Of a stretch of DNA of 6,388 bases, positions 1 through 6,217 are shown piece by piece. Made by a program: the position numbers and the translations under genes. Under the pieces are notes generated by a model. That model did no database searches. It saw nothing but the letters and a program-made list of their open reading frames with translations, and was not told the DNA's origin. The stretch covers positions 1 through 6,388 of the forward strand of contig JAUYBK010000063.1 in NCBI GenBank assembly GCA_030693105.1, in the 5' to 3' direction. Origin of the DNA: Methanobacteriaceae archaeon (GTDB taxonomy: Archaea; Methanobacteriota; Methanobacteria; Methanobacteriales; Methanobacteriaceae). The first letter of the stretch is position 1. Every line of letters begins with the position of its first letter.

Positions 1-876
1 ATCATCAGACGCCCTTAAGGTACCCACCGGACAGACTTCCAGACAACTCATAGTCTCACAATCTACACAGAGGTTAGGGTCATAACGCAGGTGCCCGTTG
101 ACCATCTTCAAGGCACCTTCCGGACATTCATCCGCACATAAACCACAGTTGAGGCAGGATATTAGTTTACCAGTGACTTTTTCTCCGGGTTCTAATTTGT
201 GGATCTTAACCTGGAATTCCTCAGTGTAGATAGCCTGGTTGGGACACTCCCCCAAACATTTAAGACAGCCAGTACATTTCTCTGAGTCTATGGTGCAATT
301 TTCAATGGCACCCACCGGACAAACGTCTTCACAGACCCGGCATTCGGTGCATTTCCCCTGAGGTTCCACATCCACTATGATAGCTTCGGTGGGGCAGTAA
401 TATTCACAGCGCCGACATAAAGTACATTTTTCCACATCAGTAACCAGACTGGTTCTTTCGACCAGTTCGTCCTCTTTTTTGGACCTTAAAGGAGGTTGTA
501 CAGTGAGGTTAAGAGACTGCAAGAATTGAATTTGACGGTCTTCAATTACATCATAGGCATCAATACGCGCCTTTTCTGGACAGGCCGGAACGCATATACC
601 ACATCGTGCACAAATTCCCTTAACTACACCCTCTTCAATGGTTATATTGTTAACGGGACACGTAAGTTCGCAAACTCCGCAGGCATTGCATTTAGCCCGG
701 TCCACCACGTATCCCCCATATCTATTCTTGAAAATGGCCCGGTTGGGACAAGCATCAGCACAGGCCCCGCAAGTGATGCAACTAAAAGCTTTACCGTTAA
801 CTAGACGTATAGCTCCGGTAGGGCATTCGCTGATGCACTCCCCACTGCCTTTACATTTTTTAGTTGTTAGAAACAT
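1..876 (-). CDS. ehbK: EhbK, polyferredoxin of energy-converting hydrogenase B (C-terminus cut by window edge)
   Basis: The open frame runs from an ATG at 876 to the window edge without a stop, giving 292 residues. It carries nine ferredoxin-type cysteine motifs. Seven are canonical CX2CX2CX3C-P (first cysteines at about residues 33, 63, 89, 151, 176, 201, 241). The first (C8, S11, C14, C18) has serine in place of the second cysteine. The ninth (C270, C273, C278, C282) has a CX2CX4CX3C spacing. A linker of about 50 residues separates motifs 4 and 5. In the family, EhbK is a polyferredoxin that I recall as having about fourteen [4Fe-4S] clusters, so a further part should lie to the left. It is thought to carry electrons to or from the hydrogenase core on the cytoplasmic side. 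The ATG has GGAAGG at 885-890 eight bases upstream; an in-frame TTG at 882 is too close to that site. The start lies 48 bases after ehbJ. Identity is strong from cysteine content plus position in the operon. Confidence 0.93.
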   Translation of the reverse strand, partial: MFLTTKKCKGSGECISECPTGAIRLVNGKAFSCITCGACADACPNRAIFKNRYGGYVVDRAKCNACGVCELTCPVNNITIEEGVVKGICARCGICVPACPEKARIDAYDVIEDRQIQFLQSLNLTVQPPLRSKKEDELVERTSLVTDVEKCTLCRRCEYYCPTEAIIVDVEPQGKCTECRVCEDVCPVGAIENCTIDSEKCTGCLKCLGECPNQAIYTEEFQVKIHKLEPGEKVTGKLISCLNCGLCADECPEGALKMVNGHLRYDPNLCVDCETMSCLEVCPVGTLRASDD

Positions 877-924
877 GAGCAATACCTTCCCTTATTCCTC
901 CATGATATTATCCTCATTTATATC

Positions 925-1196
925 TTATTCTTTAATTTGACTGGGAGTAAGGTTTCTCCCGAATAGTAGTTTTCCAAATATGATACCCACGGCACAGGCT
1001 ACAAAGCCACTGGCCAGAGGTGCGTCAACGTAATAAGGCAACGGGCCCAGGAAATAAGCCACTATCAAGGCAACGATTAAAAACACCACATAGACCGAGG
1101 CATCAAATTTAAGTTTGCTTTGGGGGTTTTCCTTAATCCGGGTTCCCAGTACAAAGCCCAGTAAGAATCCCAGGATAAGGGGTCCAGGGTAGATGA

Positions 1197-1200
<4 letters not shown>
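925..1200 (-). CDS. ehbJ: EhbJ, small membrane subunit of energy-converting hydrogenase B
   Basis: A 91-residue protein with three hydrophobic segments (about residues 5-21, 36-52 and 58-80). A basic loop (TRIKENPQSKLK) lies between the first two segments, and the tail is polar. No catalytic motif is visible. The name rests on position: it lies between the MrpB-like gene and the polyferredoxin, as ehbJ does in the Methanobacteriales operon. Its biochemical role is not known to me; an accessory or linker subunit of the membrane module is an inference. The ATG overlaps the ehbI stop in an ATGA arrangement, and an excellent ribosome site (AGAGGAGG, 1208-1215) stands seven bases upstream. Confidence 0.85.
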
Positions 1201-1676
<476 letters not shown>

Positions 1677-1955
1677 TTATTTACCCCCCATTTGGACTTT
1701 TCCTCTTCCAAAGACCAGCAATACTGCTACCACCGCAGTCACCAGTATAAGGGCTTCCCCCAGAGTATCATAACCCCGCCAGTCAAATACCACGTTAGTT
1801 ACCATGTTGGGGGCTATTCCAGTACCTACCCAGTTGTAAAGGTAGCTTATACCCGGATATATCATGGATTTAAAGTCGTGAATTGATTGGAATAATGCTA
1901 CCGAAAACATGAGCAGGGAAAATCCCATTATTAGATTTTTAATTCCTTCAGACAT
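1677..1955 (-). CDS. ehbH: EhbH, MbhE-like membrane subunit (MrpA C-terminal type)
   Basis: A 92-residue protein with two main hydrophobic segments (about 8-23 and 67-84). Between them is the motif TNVVFDWRGYDTLGE (residues 53-67). This matches the conserved N-V-x-x-D-x-R-G-x-D-T-x-G-E element found at the end of MrpA and in MbhE of membrane-bound hydrogenases. The protein is therefore one of the small subunits of the Mrp-like ion-translocating module. The start ATG lies inside the end of ehbG, with an eight-base overlap, and has GGGGGAG about six bases upstream. The next gene, ehbI, is the natural partner, as mbhE and mbhF are also adjacent in Mbh operons. Confidence 0.9.
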   Translation of the reverse strand: MSEGIKNLIMGFSLLMFSVALFQSIHDFKSMIYPGISYLYNWVGTGIAPNMVTNVVFDWRGYDTLGEALILVTAVVAVLLVFGRGKVQMGGK

Positions 1956-2283
1956 TTAAACTCCCCCAGTAGAACAGGACAATTACTATGGTCAGTGCCA
2001 GGACAACGTAAAAGGTCATGTTGAATAACGAGTCATTCTGTTCTTTTTTTAGTCTTGGCATGAGCGGCATAGACAGTATCGCAGCAAATAAAACCACCAA
2101 TACCGCCACTATCATTAAAACGTTGCTGACCAGCCTCAACATGATCAGGGCGACCAGTAACGATGATATTAATGTAATCTCTGCAGTGAGCATGGCAGAT
2201 GTGGATACATTGGTCACCGGCCCCTCGGAGTCAGCTTCTTGAGCTTTTTTTATCCTTTTAACAATCAAATCATAGAAAGTCAT
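1948..2283 (-). CDS. ehbG: EhbG, small membrane subunit of energy-converting hydrogenase B
   Basis: A 111-residue protein. The first 28 residues are polar and charged and probably cytoplasmic. Three hydrophobic segments follow (about 29-51, 54-75 and 89-108), with a basic loop PRLKKEQND between the second and third. I recognise no motif linking it to a named Mrp subunit, so the name depends on position after the MrpD-like ehbF. It takes the place where a small structural subunit is expected; its function is not established from sequence. The ATG overlaps the ehbF stop (ATGA), with AGGAGG at 2290-2295 six bases upstream. A nearer upstream ATG is out of this frame and belongs to the last codons of ehbF. 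Confidence 0.85.
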   Translation of the reverse strand: MTFYDLIVKRIKKAQEADSEGPVTNVSTSAMLTAEITLISSLLVALIMLRLVSNVLMIVAVLVVLFAAILSMPLMPRLKKEQNDSLFNMTFYVVLALTIVIVLFYWGSLNV

Positions 2284-3785
2284 GGCATGCCTCCTGCGAG
2301 ACTGATAGATAATGTCTGCAGAAATCCCGTGACTAAGTGGGGGAACAGTCCAAAAAGTATACAGACTGCCAGAAACACCAAAAGCGCCAGTATGGTTGCC
2401 TGGGGTATCTTTTCGTTTTTTATTTCTAGTTCTACCGGTTTCGGTCGCATGTAAACGGCATGGAAGGCTTTCATGAAGGTCATGAAGGTCACGATACTCA
2501 TAAGTATCATTATAACGCCTAACTCTGGAAGTCCAGCTTGAATAGACGCCTGGATGAGCATCAGTTTACTCTGGAATGCATTCAGGGGCGGTACTCCGGC
2601 CATGGCAAACCCGGCTAATAGTACCAGTAGCGCTACCAGGGGTGTTTTTATCATCATACCCCCCAGCTTGCGGATGTCGCTCTCACCAGTCTGATAATAT
2701 ATAGTGCCGAATCCTATGAACAGGAAGGCCGTGATTAAGACCTCGTTAACAGCTTGGAATAGTCCGGCAGTTATACCATAGGCCGTTCCCAAACCTAAAC
2801 CAAGACCTATATAACCCAGTTCGCCCACGGCTAAAAAACCGAACATGCGTTTTATATCAGTTTGCAGGAGGGCCATGGTGATTCCCAGGATCATGGCTAA
2901 GAGAGAAACTCCCAGGATTATCATCTGGGAGATGGGTAGGTAAGAGAATATACGCAGTATGATTATTCCCAGTGCCACAAAGGTGAATACTGAAAAGGCC
3001 TGTAAAAGGGCTGCTCCGTGTGGTAGGGCTTTACTGTATATGGCTGATTTAATGGTGTGGAACGGAGGTAGTCCGGACCCGTATAGCCAGCTGAATACGA
3101 TTAATCCACAGGCCATTAAAATAACGGGGTTTTGAGGGTTTACCATTCCACTTTTTAATGATGAAATAATGTCCGTAATGTTAACGTTCCCGGTAACTCC
3201 CAAAAGAAGTGCTATTCCCAAAAGAAGCAGTGGAGAGGCTATACCTCCCAGTATCATGTATTTAAGGGCAGTTTCGTAGTTCCCCTTCACTTGGGAAACC
3301 AGTACTACTCCTACCGTGGCCAGGGCAGCAATTTCAAAGAATACATAAAAGTTGAAGATGTCATCAGTAAGGAGTATAGCCGTTAGGGAAGCAACACCCA
3401 TAAACATCATGAACCCATAAACTCCAGAGGGCCGTTTGGTCTCAAATAGTGACACCATTATGGCCAAGAAAGCCACCAGGCCCAGTATGAATATGAAAAG
3501 TTTCTGGGCACCCTGGAAAGAGTAGGTAATGGCAGGGTGGAATGTTTTCAAGGCAGTTCCAGTGATTAAGGACGGTAGTCCCGTGGAAAGAGTAGGATTC
3601 TCTGTCAGGGGAGCATATCCACCAAAGTAGTGCATTCCATAACTTGCCAATATGGGAAGTAACGGCAAGATAAGAGCCAGTGTTATAGCAATCGCTTTTA
3701 TGGTGCGGTCCTTTTTATGGAGTAAGTTTAAAAACAGAGCACATATTATGGGAACAATAACCATTAAAGGTATCAAGAGGTCCAA
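2280..3785 (-). CDS. ehbF: EhbF, MrpD/NuoN-like ion-translocating membrane subunit
   Basis: A 501-residue polytopic protein with a dozen or more hydrophobic segments, the usual size for the MrpD/NuoL/M/N antiporter-like family. In complex I and Mrp relatives this subunit carries the proton or sodium path. Visible family elements are NFYVFFEIAALA with the conserved membrane glutamate (E151), PPFH at 240-243, TDIKRM at 309-314 with the basic residue of the central axis, and GVPPLNAFQSK at 397-407 with the late conserved lysine K407. Two usual lysine positions look replaced: glycine (about G236) before PPFH, and threonine (T352) in NEVLITAFLF, where relatives have H-A-x-x-K-A-x-L-F. The start is TTG: going upstream, the only codons before an in-frame TAA are GAA, AGT, GGC and GGG. 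AAGGGGG stands seven bases before it. It overlaps ehbG by four bases. Confidence 0.94.
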   Translation of the reverse strand: MDLLIPLMVIVPIICALFLNLLHKKDRTIKAIAITLALILPLLPILASYGMHYFGGYAPLTENPTLSTGLPSLITGTALKTFHPAITYSFQGAQKLFIFILGLVAFLAIMVSLFETKRPSGVYGFMMFMGVASLTAILLTDDIFNFYVFFEIAALATVGVVLVSQVKGNYETALKYMILGGIASPLLLLGIALLLGVTGNVNITDIISSLKSGMVNPQNPVILMACGLIVFSWLYGSGLPPFHTIKSAIYSKALPHGAALLQAFSVFTFVALGIIILRIFSYLPISQMIILGVSLLAMILGITMALLQTDIKRMFGFLAVGELGYIGLGLGLGTAYGITAGLFQAVNEVLITAFLFIGFGTIYYQTGESDIRKLGGMMIKTPLVALLVLLAGFAMAGVPPLNAFQSKLMLIQASIQAGLPELGVIMILMSIVTFMTFMKAFHAVYMRPKPVELEIKNEKIPQATILALLVFLAVCILFGLFPHLVTGFLQTLSISLAGGMP

Positions 3786-3786
3786 T

Positions 3787-3864
3787 TCACTGCCCCCTTA
3801 TTAATTTATCTTGGCAAAGCCCCCTATTGGCAGCTTCAATGTTATAAAGATTATTTAACAGCAT
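3787..3864 (-). other. Possible 25-codon ORF between ehbE and ehbF
   Basis: This short frame starts with ATG four bases after the ehbE stop. It encodes 25 residues, beginning MLLNNLYNIEAANRG and ending KLIRGQ, and stops with TGA one base before the TTG start of ehbF. A GGGGGAT ribosome-like site in the last ehbE codons stands about eight bases before its ATG. It fills the only gap larger than 50 bases among ehbA to ehbK. The peptide is polar with no membrane segment and one cysteine, and it matches nothing I know. It could be a translated coupler that delivers ribosomes to the weak TTG start, a real tiny subunit, or chance. There is no proof of translation. Confidence 0.3.
3793..3799 (-). promoter_or_regulatory. 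Ribosome binding site deciding the TTG start of ehbF
   Basis: AAGGGGG on the minus strand lies seven bases before the TTG at 3785. No ATG or GTG exists in the ehbF frame between that TTG and the upstream in-frame TAA, and the first in-frame ATG inside the gene would cut into the first membrane segment. The site also lies inside the last codons of the small frame at 3864-3787. Confidence 0.65.
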
Positions 3865-3868
3865 TTGA

Positions 3869-4231
3869 TTAATCCCCCAGAATTTTGGATGCTTTTAGGG
3901 ATCCGTGTTTCTTGTAGAGGACCATGATTATCCCCAACATCACGGCCATGGTACTGGCTCCGATTACAATACTGGTTAATACCATTGCAAAAGGAAGTGG
4001 ATAAGCAGCGTTCTGGGCAAACCAATCCCGAGCCATGCCCGGTAAGTAGATGTAGACAATTCCTCCGGGTTTGTAACCCATGGCAATGAGAAACAAGTTA
4101 GTCCCATCTCCAATGAAAGCCAGGCCAATCACCTTTTTTATGAGATTATCGAGGAATACTGCTGCGAATATTCCAATTACGATCAGGGCTCCTGCTGTGA
4201 AGAGCGACGCTAGTTGTGTGTCGATGATCAT
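3869..4231 (-). CDS. ehbE: EhbE, MrpC/NuoK-like membrane subunit
   Basis: A 120-residue protein with three hydrophobic segments (about 8-27, 34-52 and 82-105). It fits the MrpC/NuoK family: GLAFIGDGTNLFLIAMG at 36-52 and PLPFAMVLTSIVIG at 78-91, the latter matching the family's D-P-L-P-Q-A-L-V-L-T-x-I-V-I-G. The D and Q of that element are tyrosine (Y77) and phenylalanine (F81) here. In Mrp and Mbh complexes the MrpC subunit packs next to the MrpD subunit, which is the next gene (ehbF). The frame could extend 24 codons upstream into ehbD, but the ATG at 4231 has GGAGGA five bases before it and gives a standard family N-terminus, so I chose it. It starts one base after the ehbD stop. Confidence 0.92.
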   Translation of the reverse strand: MIIDTQLASLFTAGALIVIGIFAAVFLDNLIKKVIGLAFIGDGTNLFLIAMGYKPGGIVYIYLPGMARDWFAQNAAYPLPFAMVLTSIVIGASTMAVMLGIIMVLYKKHGSLKASKILGD

Positions 4232-4232
4232 T

Positions 4233-4466
4233 TTAATCCTCCACCCTACGTGTTTTGTAAACTGCCAGTGCAATGAATACTGGTACAATGGCCGATCCCA
4301 CAATGGCTTGGGTTAAGGCCACATCAGGGGCTAGTAGATACTGATAAAGGAAGGCCAATGATGCTCCGGGAATACCGGTCAGGATGGCTGCCTTGAGGAG
4401 GTCTCTCTGCATGAGAGCTAATATCGACCCCAGGACAATGATGATCATTAGTATGTATTCAATCAT
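4233..4466 (-). CDS. ehbD: EhbD, DUF4040/MbhD-like membrane subunit
   Basis: A 77-residue protein with two to three hydrophobic segments. It matches the MrpA C-terminal domain that stands alone as MbhD in membrane-bound hydrogenases (DUF4040). The diagnostic stretches are QRDLLKAAILTG at 20-31 and LAPDVALTQAIVGSAI at 45-60; the acidic D48 in the second is characteristic of the family. The protein is part of the small-subunit module that links the antiporter-like subunit to the hydrogenase part. The ATG overlaps the ehbC stop (ATGA) and has GAGAGGA shortly upstream, so it is translationally coupled to ehbC. Confidence 0.92.
   Translation of the reverse strand: MIEYILMIIIVLGSILALMQRDLLKAAILTGIPGASLAFLYQYLLAPDVALTQAIVGSAIVPVFIALAVYKTRRVED
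4237..4242 (-). promoter_or_regulatory. Ribosome binding site deciding the ehbE start
   Basis: GGAGGA on the minus strand lies five bases before the ATG at 4231. It supports that start over the longer in-frame ATG at 4303, which lies well inside ehbD and would add a charged, non-family N-terminus. Confidence 0.75.
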
Positions 4467-4735
4467 TTTGTATCCTCTCCATAGTAAAATCCATTGGCCA
4501 TGGCGTGGGATGCAAAGGGCACTAGAACAAAGTAGACACCGGCCAGAAGGGGCTCTCCCAGGACCAGTAAGGCCAGTATACAGGCCATGTCCGCCACCCC
4601 CAGAATGTGAATCCGGGCATACAACACTCTTTCCAGGTTGTCTTTATATCTAAGGATTCCGAAAGCCGCTAAAAGTACTAAAACGGTGGATAGTAAGAGT
4701 AAAATCGATTTTATAATGGTAAATACATCATCCAT
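4463..4735 (-). CDS. ehbC: EhbC, MrpG-like membrane subunit
   Basis: A 90-residue protein with three hydrophobic segments (about 8-28, 44-60 and 63-80). It follows the MrpG/MnhG pattern: FGILRYKDNLERVLYARIH at 25-43 corresponds to the family's G-x-x-R-x-x-D-x-x-x-R-x-H element, with an acidic D49 in the next helix. A longer frame extends upstream into ehbB, but the ATG at 4735 has GGGGGTGG (4741-4748) five bases before it and shares one base with the ehbB TAA (TAATG), so the short form is right. An in-frame GTG at 4744 overlaps that ribosome site and is unlikely. MrpE-, MrpF- and MrpG-like genes stand in the same order in mrp and mbh operons. Confidence 0.9.
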   Translation of the reverse strand: MDDVFTIIKSILLLLSTVLVLLAAFGILRYKDNLERVLYARIHILGVADMACILALLVLGEPLLAGVYFVLVPFASHAMANGFYYGEDTK

Positions 4736-4998
4736 TATTTCCACCCCCGTAACACTCGGGCGAATGCTATGGTTCCCACTGGCCCCAGGATCACCAAAGC
4801 AGTTGCTATATCCTTGCAAAAGCCGATCTGATAAATATTTTGGACTATAATGAGAATTACAGCCACAGCAATACTCAAAGCTGAGGTACCCACCAAACCC
4901 ATACCTATAGTTTTACGGGTGGCAATCCGCATACAGGCAACGGCAAATATGGCCAGTGCCGCCAGAAGAATGTATTCCGATATTAACAGTATACTCAT
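4735..4998 (-). CDS. ehbB: EhbB, MrpF-like membrane subunit
   Basis: An 87-residue protein with three hydrophobic segments (about 5-23, 33-52 and 64-80). The third has the MrpF/MnhF signature: CKDIATALVILGPVGTIAFAR at 61-81 corresponds to the family's D-I-A-x-A-L-x-x-L-G-x-x-G-T-x-A-F-A-R. The other MrpF hallmark, a D-R-x-x-A-L-D element at the start of helix 2, is not present; the region reads RKTIGMGLVGTSAL. The protein belongs to the Mrp-like membrane module. The ATG overlaps the ehbA stop (ATGA), with GAGGGAT just upstream. Confidence 0.9.
   Translation of the reverse strand: MSILLISEYILLAALAIFAVACMRIATRKTIGMGLVGTSALSIAVAVILIIVQNIYQIGFCKDIATALVILGPVGTIAFARVLRGWK
4741..4748 (-). promoter_or_regulatory. 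Ribosome binding site deciding the ehbC start
   Basis: GGGGGTGG on the minus strand stands five bases before the ATG at 4735. It favours the 90-residue protein over an extension of 28 residues into the ehbB reading frame. Confidence 0.7.
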
Positions 4999-5306
4999 TC
5001 TAACATCCCTCTAATGTATGTTTCAAACGGAATAACGTCTTGATTTTTGCGGGCAACAATAGTTGCTACCTTTAAAACCTGATTTTCCGAGTCCAAGTCC
5101 ACGGACAAAGTGCCGGGAGTCAGGGTAATGCTGTTGGCCAGTATGGTCTGGGAAATAGGTCTGGTAAGCACCGTGGGTATTTCCACGATTACTGGCTCCA
5201 CTTTACCGTTTAAAATTCTAAGAGCTACGTCAAAAGTGGCCTTTATAATTTCAAATATCAATACAACGAAATAGGCTATTGCGTAGAATATTCTTGTGAT
5301 AAACAT
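4995..5306 (-). CDS. ehbA: EhbA, MrpE-like subunit, first gene of the ehb operon
   Basis: A 103-residue protein with one clear N-terminal hydrophobic segment (about 6-21) and a mostly soluble remainder. ILANSITLTPGTLSVDLD at 55-72 is the MrpE/MnhE signature (A-N-S-I-T-L-T-P-G-T). It is shorter than usual MrpE proteins (about 160 residues), apparently because the first membrane segments are absent. The domain order then follows the family: helix, linker, the TPGT element and a short C-terminal beta-like region. The ATG at 5306 is preceded by AAGGGGC about 10 bases upstream. As the first of a run of overlapping genes, it should be transcribed from the promoter region between 5307 and 5517. Confidence 0.92.
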   Translation of the reverse strand: MFITRIFYAIAYFVVLIFEIIKATFDVALRILNGKVEPVIVEIPTVLTRPISQTILANSITLTPGTLSVDLDSENQVLKVATIVARKNQDVIPFETYIRGMLE

Positions 5307-5339
5307 ATCAAACTAGCCCCTTAAACAATCATGATGATA

Positions 5340-5368
5340 ATCGATGCACCATTACATGGTTATGCGAT
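5340..5368. promoter_or_regulatory. Interrupted inverted repeat in the ehb leader
   Basis: The arms ATCG-N4-ACCAT and ATGGT-N4-CGAT are arranged symmetrically around TAC, with the centre at 5354. Nine of the thirteen arm positions pair. It lies 34 bases before the ehbA start, inside the leader if transcription starts near 5410, or over the start point if the alternative TATA at 5374-5385 is used. It could be an operator or an RNA hairpin. No known regulator motif is recognised. Confidence 0.3.
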
Positions 5369-5430
5369 AAAACCTTTAAAAAAGAGTTCTATTTAACCAT
5401 GATCAATTACAATCCTCCATTATAAAACAT

Positions 5431-5440
5431 GATATATAAA
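5431..5440 (-). promoter_or_regulatory. Probable TATA box of the ehb operon
   Basis: TTTATATATC on the minus strand fits the archaeal TATA consensus. Transcription would start about 25 bases downstream, near 5410, giving a leader of roughly 100 bases before ehbA. This is long for an archaeal message. A weaker alternative, CTTTTTTAAAGG at 5374-5385, would give a start near 5352 and a shorter leader. The rest of the 211-base gap from 5307 to 5517 shows no credible gene. Confidence 0.5.
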
Positions 5441-5443
5441 TAT

Positions 5444-5455
5444 AACTAAATAGTT
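5444..5455. promoter_or_regulatory. AACTA/TAGTT dyad next to the TATA box
   Basis: AACTAAATAGTT has perfect five-base inverted arms around two central bases. It sits three bases upstream of the probable ehb TATA box, where the TFB recognition element would lie, so a regulator bound here could block or aid initiation. A separate eight-base palindrome, TCACGTGA, lies further upstream at 5466-5473. Both are short and may be chance in AT-rich DNA. Confidence 0.25.
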
Positions 5456-5517
5456 TTCCTCCATTTCACGTGAGTATAATATGGTCAGCTAGGTTTAGTA
5501 AAATAGATTTAGAGGAC

Positions 5518-6189
5518 TTACCAGTAAAACCAGACGATCCCCATTACCCATACCACCGTTAATATAAAGACGGTCTTTTTACCGAATTTCTTTTCTGAGA
5601 AGGGACTGAAAAGTTTTACCCCCCTTCCTGTGAACATGTCTAAGGCTATGTGGCTCATAGAACCTATTAAAAATGCAAAAAATACGTAATACGGATTAAA
5701 ATAATAGGATGGAATTAAAAATATTCCCAACAATACCACTACTACATAAAAGGGCACTATTTGCTTGTTTAAAATAATAAGGCCCAAAATAACCAATATT
5801 ATAGCTAAAGAAGGGCCTATTGCCACAGAAAAGTTAACTAATAACAGAAATGCACTGGAAGTGAACAGGGCTAATAAGACCGATATGATAATTACACCGG
5901 CAATAGAGTGCATTAATCCGCGGTGAGAAGATACAAAAAATATTAGGGCCATTAAAATCAAAGTTAAGCCCAGAATCAGTGGCATTTTAATTATAAAAAG
6001 AACCGTTGCCAGAACCAGGCCTGACGAGGCTAATAATAATAAGTTACGGTTGCGTACCGGATGGTCCAAATCCACTATAGAGGCACCCACCACCGCCAGT
6101 GCCAGATAAAAAACGTTGGGCAAAAAGGGTGAGGCCACTAAAAGAGAAATCAGAAGGGAAAATAAGAGGTGTTTTTTATAAGAAGGCAT
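5518..6189 (-). CDS. YdjM/DUF457-type membrane-bound predicted metal-dependent hydrolase
   Basis: A 223-residue protein with many hydrophobic segments. It carries the conserved polar motifs of the YdjM-like family (PF04307, described as membrane-bound metal-dependent hydrolases): an early histidine (H7), DLDHP at 40-44, SSHRGLMHS at 87-95, and GSMSHIALDMFTGRG at 176-190 followed by LFSPF. These His and Asp residues sit at membrane ends and probably bind metal. The substrate is unknown in archaea. The ATG at 6189 is preferred because MPSYKKHLL resembles the usual family start; an in-frame TTG at 6204 adds five residues. Neither has a good ribosome site. It begins 28 bases after the upstream partial gene, so the two may be cotranscribed. 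It is probably not part of ehb, since a promoter-bearing gap separates them. Confidence 0.85.
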   Translation of the reverse strand: MPSYKKHLLFSLLISLLVASPFLPNVFYLALAVVGASIVDLDHPVRNRNLLLLASSGLVLATVLFIIKMPLILGLTLILMALIFFVSSHRGLMHSIAGVIIISVLLALFTSSAFLLLVNFSVAIGPSLAIILVILGLIILNKQIVPFYVVVVLLGIFLIPSYYFNPYYVFFAFLIGSMSHIALDMFTGRGVKLFSPFSEKKFGKKTVFILTVVWVMGIVWFYW

Positions 6190-6217
6190 GGTATCGTTAA
6201 CCAAGTATAATTTTTAA

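Noticed and set aside
877..924. Very short frames in the ehbJ-ehbK gap (a 3-codon ATG-GAG-GAA-TAA at 903-892 and a 16-codon frame from about 918)
   Set aside because: No ribosome site precedes them, and the longer one overlaps the ehbK start out of frame. They look like by-products of the purine-rich leader before ehbK.
496..940. Plus-strand frames of about 100 codons opposite ehbK
   Set aside because: They lie antisense to a clear polyferredoxin with nine cysteine motifs and have no family features; they are shadows.
5374..5420. Possible small upstream frames in the ehb leader, such as the 5-codon ATG-GAG-GAT-TGT-AAT-TGA at 5420
   Set aside because: Too short to judge, and the first one may lie upstream of or at the transcription start.
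5518..5560. Terminator after the YdjM-type gene
   Set aside because: Only a TTTT run near 5504 and a T6 run near 5384 are present, and no stem-loop with a strong T tract. I could not support a terminator.
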